Of a stretch of DNA of 64,000 bases, positions 60,665 to 64,000 are shown one piece after another. A program made the translations under genes and the position numbers. The DNA comes from Rhodospirillaceae bacterium. GTDB taxonomy: Bacteria; Pseudomonadota; Alphaproteobacteria; GCA-2731375. The first letter of the stretch is position 1; each line of letters starts with the position of its first letter. The stretch is taken from contig JABIWH010000023.1 of NCBI GenBank assembly GCA_018701215.1, forward strand, positions 1 through 64,000, read 5' to 3'. The notes beneath the pieces are model-generated. The model was not told the origin of the DNA, searched no databases, and worked only from the letters and a program-made list of their open reading frames with translations.

Positions 60665-62362
60665 ATGGATACCGAAGCAACCGCAGGCCGCAGCATGCCG
60701 ACCTATCGGGCCCTGGCACAGGATATAAAAAACCTTGGCGTCGATGTCGTATTTGGCCTGATGAGCGATGACACGGCGTTGTTCGCGGTGGAAATCGATA
60801 CCCTCGGCATCGCCTTTTATGGCGGCCGCCACGAAAACAACGCCATCTCCATGGCCGAGGGCTACGCCTCGGCCACCGGCAAACTGGGCATTGCCATCAT
60901 TGGCCGGGGGCCTGCCGCCGCCAATGGCCTGCATGCCGCCGTCTCCGCCTCGCGCACCGGCTCCAAATTGCTCATCATTTATGGTGAAATGCCCGTAGGC
61001 GGCGGGGTGAATACCATTGGCCCGGATTATAAAGCCTTCAACGCCCGTGGCGTCATGGCCGCGGCCGGCCTGCAGACCTTTTCGCCGACCTCGCCCCAGG
61101 CCGCGCGCACGGCCTTGGCGGATGCCATTACCGCCGCCTCACGGGGCACGGCGGTGACCCTGCATTTACCGGTCGATGTGCAAACCGCCGAAATCCTGGT
61201 GCGCGACGACGACCCCGGCATCACCTTGCCCGCCCCCATGGCACCCACGGCGGCCCGTCCCCAGGGCATCAATGCGGCCATTGGCCTGCTTGCCAACGCG
61301 CAACGCCCCTTGATTATCGCGGGCCTGGGCGCTCATCTTGCAGATGCGGGAGAGACCTTGGAAAAACTGGCGGAGAAAATCGGCGCGCTGCTCATCACCT
61401 CGGTCCGGGGCAAGGATATGTTCAAGGGCAATCCGAACAATCTTGATGTTATCGGCTCCTTCTCCCACTCCATGGCGCGCCGGCATGTGGATCAGGCCGA
61501 TTGTGTGCTGGTCTTTGGCGCCGGGCTTAACCTTCTGACCATGAGTTTCGGCAACGCCCTGCCGCAGGTACCGCTGATCCAGATTGACGCGGTACGCAGC
61601 AATATTGGACGCTGGACCAGTGCCGATGTCGCCCTGGTGGGCGATGCCAAGTTGGTCGCGGCGCAGCTTTTAGCGGCGGCGCCAGCGCGAGGAGACGCCG
61701 AAAAGCCGTTCCATGCCGCCGCCACGCGCAAGGATATCGCCGAATTTGATATCGCCTCTGACTTCCAGGCTGCGCACACAGCCCATACCGTCGATCCCCG
61801 CGCCCTGGCCATGGAATTGGACCGGCTGTTGCCCAGGCAGCGCAATCTGGTCTATGACGCGGGCAATTTCCTTGGCATGGTGCCTTATCTCTCGGTGCCG
61901 GGACCGGGCCATTTCAAGTTCACCTCCGAATTCGCCTCCCTTGGACTGGGCTTTGGCACCGCGCTGGGTGTCGCCAAGGCACGGCCCGAGTTGCCCACCA
62001 TTCTGCTGGTCGGTGACGGCGGATTTACCATGAGCATGAATGATCTTGATACCCCGGTACGGGAAGATCTGCCCCTGGTTATCATCTTGATGAATGATTG
62101 CGCCTACGGCGCCGAGCTGCATTTGCTGCGCGCCCATCAACAACCCGTGGCCAAGTCGCTGTTTCCCGACGTTGATTTCGCCCCGGTGGCGGAGGCCTTT
62201 GGCTTCGAGGCCGTGACCATACGCTCGCTTGATGATTTGGCGGCAATCGCGCCCATGCTGGCAGATCCCCAAGGGCCTATTTTTCTGGACTGCAAGATCA
62301 ATGCCGACATCGCCGCGCCTTTCATGGGCGAGTTCGCGGCCTATGTGGAGAGCAACAAGTAA
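60665..62362 (+). CDS. Thiamine-pyrophosphate-binding enzyme (acetolactate-synthase family)
   Basis: 565 aa TPP enzyme with the three-domain plan of acetolactate synthase and oxalyl-CoA/benzoylformate decarboxylases. The N-terminal Pyr domain has the activating Glu region (GGRHENNAISMAEGYASATGK). The middle domain (about 190-340) has a Rossmann-like fold. The C-terminal PP domain holds the TPP motif GDGGFTMSMNDLDTPVREDLPLVIILMNDCAYG (Asp and Asn that bind Mg2+). The FAD-contact text of true acetolactate synthase is not obvious, so decarboxylase or carboligase activity on another 2-keto acid is possible. GAGAGGA precedes the ATG at 60665. A DUF1636 gene follows by 12 bases. Confidence 0.9.
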   Translation: MDTEATAGRSMPTYRALAQDIKNLGVDVVFGLMSDDTALFAVEIDTLGIAFYGGRHENNAISMAEGYASATGKLGIAIIGRGPAAANGLHAAVSASRTGSKLLIIYGEMPVGGGVNTIGPDYKAFNARGVMAAAGLQTFSPTSPQAARTALADAITAASRGTAVTLHLPVDVQTAEILVRDDDPGITLPAPMAPTAARPQGINAAIGLLANAQRPLIIAGLGAHLADAGETLEKLAEKIGALLITSVRGKDMFKGNPNNLDVIGSFSHSMARRHVDQADCVLVFGAGLNLLTMSFGNALPQVPLIQIDAVRSNIGRWTSADVALVGDAKLVAAQLLAAAPARGDAEKPFHAAATRKDIAEFDIASDFQAAHTAHTVDPRALAMELDRLLPRQRNLVYDAGNFLGMVPYLSVPGPGHFKFTSEFASLGLGFGTALGVAKARPELPTILLVGDGGFTMSMNDLDTPVREDLPLVIILMNDCAYGAELHLLRAHQQPVAKSLFPDVDFAPVAEAFGFEAVTIRSLDDLAAIAPMLADPQGPIFLDCKINADIAAPFMGEFAAYVESNK

Positions 62363-62374
62363 CCCTTTATTCAG

Positions 62375-62761
62375 ATGTCGAATTTGCTGCACGGCACCCG
62401 CATACTGATTTGCCAGACCTGCCCCCGCTTGGCGGTACAGCCGGCCCACCCGCGCACGGCCGGCGCCGATTTGAGCGCGGAAATCGTTGCTCTGATTGTT
62501 GCGGCGGGGGGCGATATCCGCGACCACGTGCGTTTCATGAACTGCCTTGCGGGCTGCAACAATCCTTGCAATGTGGCCCTGGTCGGAGCTGGAAAGCCCC
62601 GGCTACGATTTTCCCAACTTGGCCCCGGCGATGGCTCGGGCATTATCGAGACAGCCAAAATTTATGGCCAAAGCCGCAATGGCGAGCTATCCGCCGAACA
62701 ATTGCCGGCGGCAATGCGTGATCGTTTGAGCGCCAGATCGCCGGTCCGGCTAGGCGACTAG
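62375..62761 (+). CDS. DUF1636 family protein, Cys-rich
   Basis: 128 aa protein of the DUF1636 family. Its Cys pattern is CQTCPR near the start and NCLAGCNNPCNVAL in the middle, which could bind a metal such as zinc, cobalt or copper. The text KPRLRFSQL after it is typical. No enzymatic function is established for the family, which is often near cobalamin or metal-handling genes. It begins 12 bases after the TPP-enzyme gene and may be cotranscribed with it. Confidence 0.8.
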   Translation: MSNLLHGTRILICQTCPRLAVQPAHPRTAGADLSAEIVALIVAAGGDIRDHVRFMNCLAGCNNPCNVALVGAGKPRLRFSQLGPGDGSGIIETAKIYGQSRNGELSAEQLPAAMRDRLSARSPVRLGD

Positions 62762-62780
62762 GCTATTTGACGACTAGATC

Positions 62781-62822
62781 TTGTATTTGCCTGACACGGG
62801 CCTATAATAAATACGATTTATT
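62781..62822 (+). promoter_or_regulatory. Candidate promoter and operator palindrome for the amidohydrolase
   Basis: TTGTAT (62781-62786) and TATAAT (62803-62808), 16 bases apart, form a sigma-70-like promoter with an exact -10 box. A perfect inverted repeat AATAAAT-ACG-ATTTATT at 62806-62822 overlaps the -10 end and would cover the start of transcription, a good place for a repressor. It lies 44 bases before the amidohydrolase ATG. Confidence 0.55.
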
Positions 62823-62865
62823 TGGGCAAATTCGAGACCCAGATCCAGCAGGGATGGAGGCTACA

Positions 62866-64000
62866 ATGGGGAAAATCGCATTTACCGGCGTACAAGTACT
62901 GGACGCCAGTGGCGGGCAGCCGTTTGCCGGCGAAGTATTGGTCGAGGGGAACCGTATTCGCGCGGTCGCCCGAGATGGCGCACAGGTCAACCGCGAGGGC
63001 GCCCGCATCGTCGATGGCGGCGGTGCCACGCTGATGCCCGGCCTGATCGAAAGCCACATGCATTGCTCGTTCCTGGATACCGATAGCCTGGAAGCCCTGG
63101 GCTTCGTGCCGGTGGAAGAACACACCCTAAGGGCCATGCAGAACGCCAAAAAATTCCTCGATCAGGGTTTCACAGCCGGTTGCAGCGCGGCGGCGGCCAA
63201 ACCGCGTTTGGACATTGTCATCCGCAACGCCATCAATGCCGGGGACATTCCGGGCCCCCGGATGCTGGCCTGCACACCGGAACTAACGGTTTCCTCGGGC
63301 CTGGGCGATGTCCGCCTGGCCCATATGCACCGCGACACGTTCGCCCTGATCTGCGATGGCGCCGACGAATTCCGCAAGGTCAGCCGCGAGCTGGTCCGCG
63401 AAGGCGTCGATACGTTGAAAATCAATCCTTCCGGCGATGAATTCGTGCCCTTCGCCCGGGCCCACCACACGGTGATGACGGAGGACGAAGTCGCCGCCGT
63501 ATGCGAGGTTGCCCGTTCCCGCGGCCTGCGCACCGCCGGCCATTGCCGCAGTGCCGAATCCGTCAAGATGTGCCTGCGCCAAGGGGCCGAGATTATCTAC
63601 CACGCCACCCTGGTGGACGAGGAAGCCAAGGATATGTTGGAGGCGGAGAAGGACCGCATTTTTGTCTCGCCCACCCTGGGCGTCACCTACACCACTTTGT
63701 ACGAAGCCGGTGATTGGGGCGTCACAACGGAAATGGCCACCGACATGGGCCTGAAGCGGGAGCTGGAAACCGCCGTCGAGAATATGAAGGATTTGAAAAA
63801 GCGCGGCGTCCGCATACTGCCGGGCGGTGATTATGGTTTTGCCTGGAACCCCATCGGGAACAATGCCAGGGATATTGAATATTTCGTCAATCTGCTCGAT
63901 TTCTCGCCCATGGAAGCGATCATGGCGGCCACCAAGGGGGGCAGCGAAATCATGATGATGGAAAATGAACTGGGTCAGATCAAGGAAGGTTTCCTGGCGG
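62866..64000 (+). CDS. Metal-dependent amidohydrolase (partial, runs off the window)
   Basis: At least 378 aa of an amidohydrolase-superfamily enzyme; the C-terminus lies beyond base 64000. It starts with GGAGG six bases upstream of the ATG at 62866. The N-terminal beta domain is followed by the metal motif ESHMHCSF (HxH). Further ligands appear to be the Lys in DTLKINPSG, the His in RTAGHCRS, the His in IIYHATLVDEE and the Asp in LPGGDYGF, so a binuclear site is complete. Relatives hydrolyse cyclic amides, imidazolones or prolidase-type peptides. The MMMENELGQIKEG text near the end is the usual C-terminal sheet. It may be regulated by the palindrome at 62806-62822. Confidence 0.92.
   Translation, partial: MGKIAFTGVQVLDASGGQPFAGEVLVEGNRIRAVARDGAQVNREGARIVDGGGATLMPGLIESHMHCSFLDTDSLEALGFVPVEEHTLRAMQNAKKFLDQGFTAGCSAAAAKPRLDIVIRNAINAGDIPGPRMLACTPELTVSSGLGDVRLAHMHRDTFALICDGADEFRKVSRELVREGVDTLKINPSGDEFVPFARAHHTVMTEDEVAAVCEVARSRGLRTAGHCRSAESVKMCLRQGAEIIYHATLVDEEAKDMLEAEKDRIFVSPTLGVTYTTLYEAGDWGVTTEMATDMGLKRELETAVENMKDLKKRGVRILPGGDYGFAWNPIGNNARDIEYFVNLLDFSPMEAIMAATKGGSEIMMMENELGQIKEGFLA

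Overview
The window looks like chromosomal DNA of a free-living alphaproteobacterium, probably in or near the Rhodospirillales. This is inferred from the GC-rich coding DNA, the rph-rdgB-hemW / hrcA-grpE neighbourhood typical of alphaproteobacteria, a Rhodospirillaceae-like ribosomal protein S21, and the abundance of acyl-CoA enzymes, chemoreceptors and short-chain dehydrogenases. About 56 protein genes are supported. No rRNA, tRNA, CRISPR array, insertion sequence, integrase or phage gene was recognised.

Layout. 0-7 kb: a soluble double-PAS chemoreceptor, a secreted protein, a YihY/BrkB membrane protein, a VOC protein, and a MocR-type regulator divergent from a class III aminotransferase with operator-like repeats between them. 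7-13.5 kb: housekeeping block with FolM-like SDR, hemW, rdgB and rph on the minus strand, then hrcA, grpE and a YcaQ-type DNA glycosylase gene on the plus strand. 13.5-28.3 kb: a nine-gene minus-strand operon (biotin-dependent acyl-CoA carboxylase pair, two enoyl-CoA hydratase-family proteins, three AMP-forming ligases, an acyl-CoA dehydrogenase, an HMG-CoA lyase-like enzyme). It diverges from a TetR regulator and an SDR, with a perfect palindrome in the shared promoter region. The gene set fits isovalerate/leucine breakdown but equally a branched or terpenoid acid route. 28.4-37.8 kb: a nitrate-sensing-type chemoreceptor, ComM/YifB, an alpha/beta hydrolase, a hybrid histidine kinase, an AmpG-like permease, a macro-domain protein and a small secreted protein.

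37.8-44 kb: a second catabolic run with AMP ligase, SDR and enoyl-CoA hydratase, then a perfect 28-bp inverted repeat, an LLM flavin/F420-type oxidoreductase, a fumarate-reductase-like flavoprotein and a one-domain [2Fe-2S] protein. The last two form an unusual two-gene redox unit. 44-51.8 kb: D-2-hydroxyacid dehydrogenase, sphingosine-phosphate-lyase-like PLP enzyme, MFS exporter and enoyl-CoA isomerase-like protein in one coupled operon, then an epoxide-hydrolase-like protein, a GMC oxidoreductase and an isochorismatase-type hydrolase. 51.8-58 kb: another AMP ligase, a FabF-like ketosynthase, an AidB-like acyl-CoA dehydrogenase and a thiolase. 58-64 kb: a 50-residue Arg-rich protein, an EmrB/QacA-type exporter, rpsU with an apparent CTG start, a TPP enzyme, a DUF1636 protein and an amidohydrolase cut off by the window end.

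Taken together, the window is a housekeeping core with several separate acyl-CoA based catabolic modules: in all 5 AMP-forming ligases, 4 crotonase-family proteins, 2 acyl-CoA dehydrogenases, 4 SDRs, a thiolase and a carboxylase. Substrates cannot be fixed from sequence alone. Family and residue comparisons below come from remembered family patterns, not database searches.
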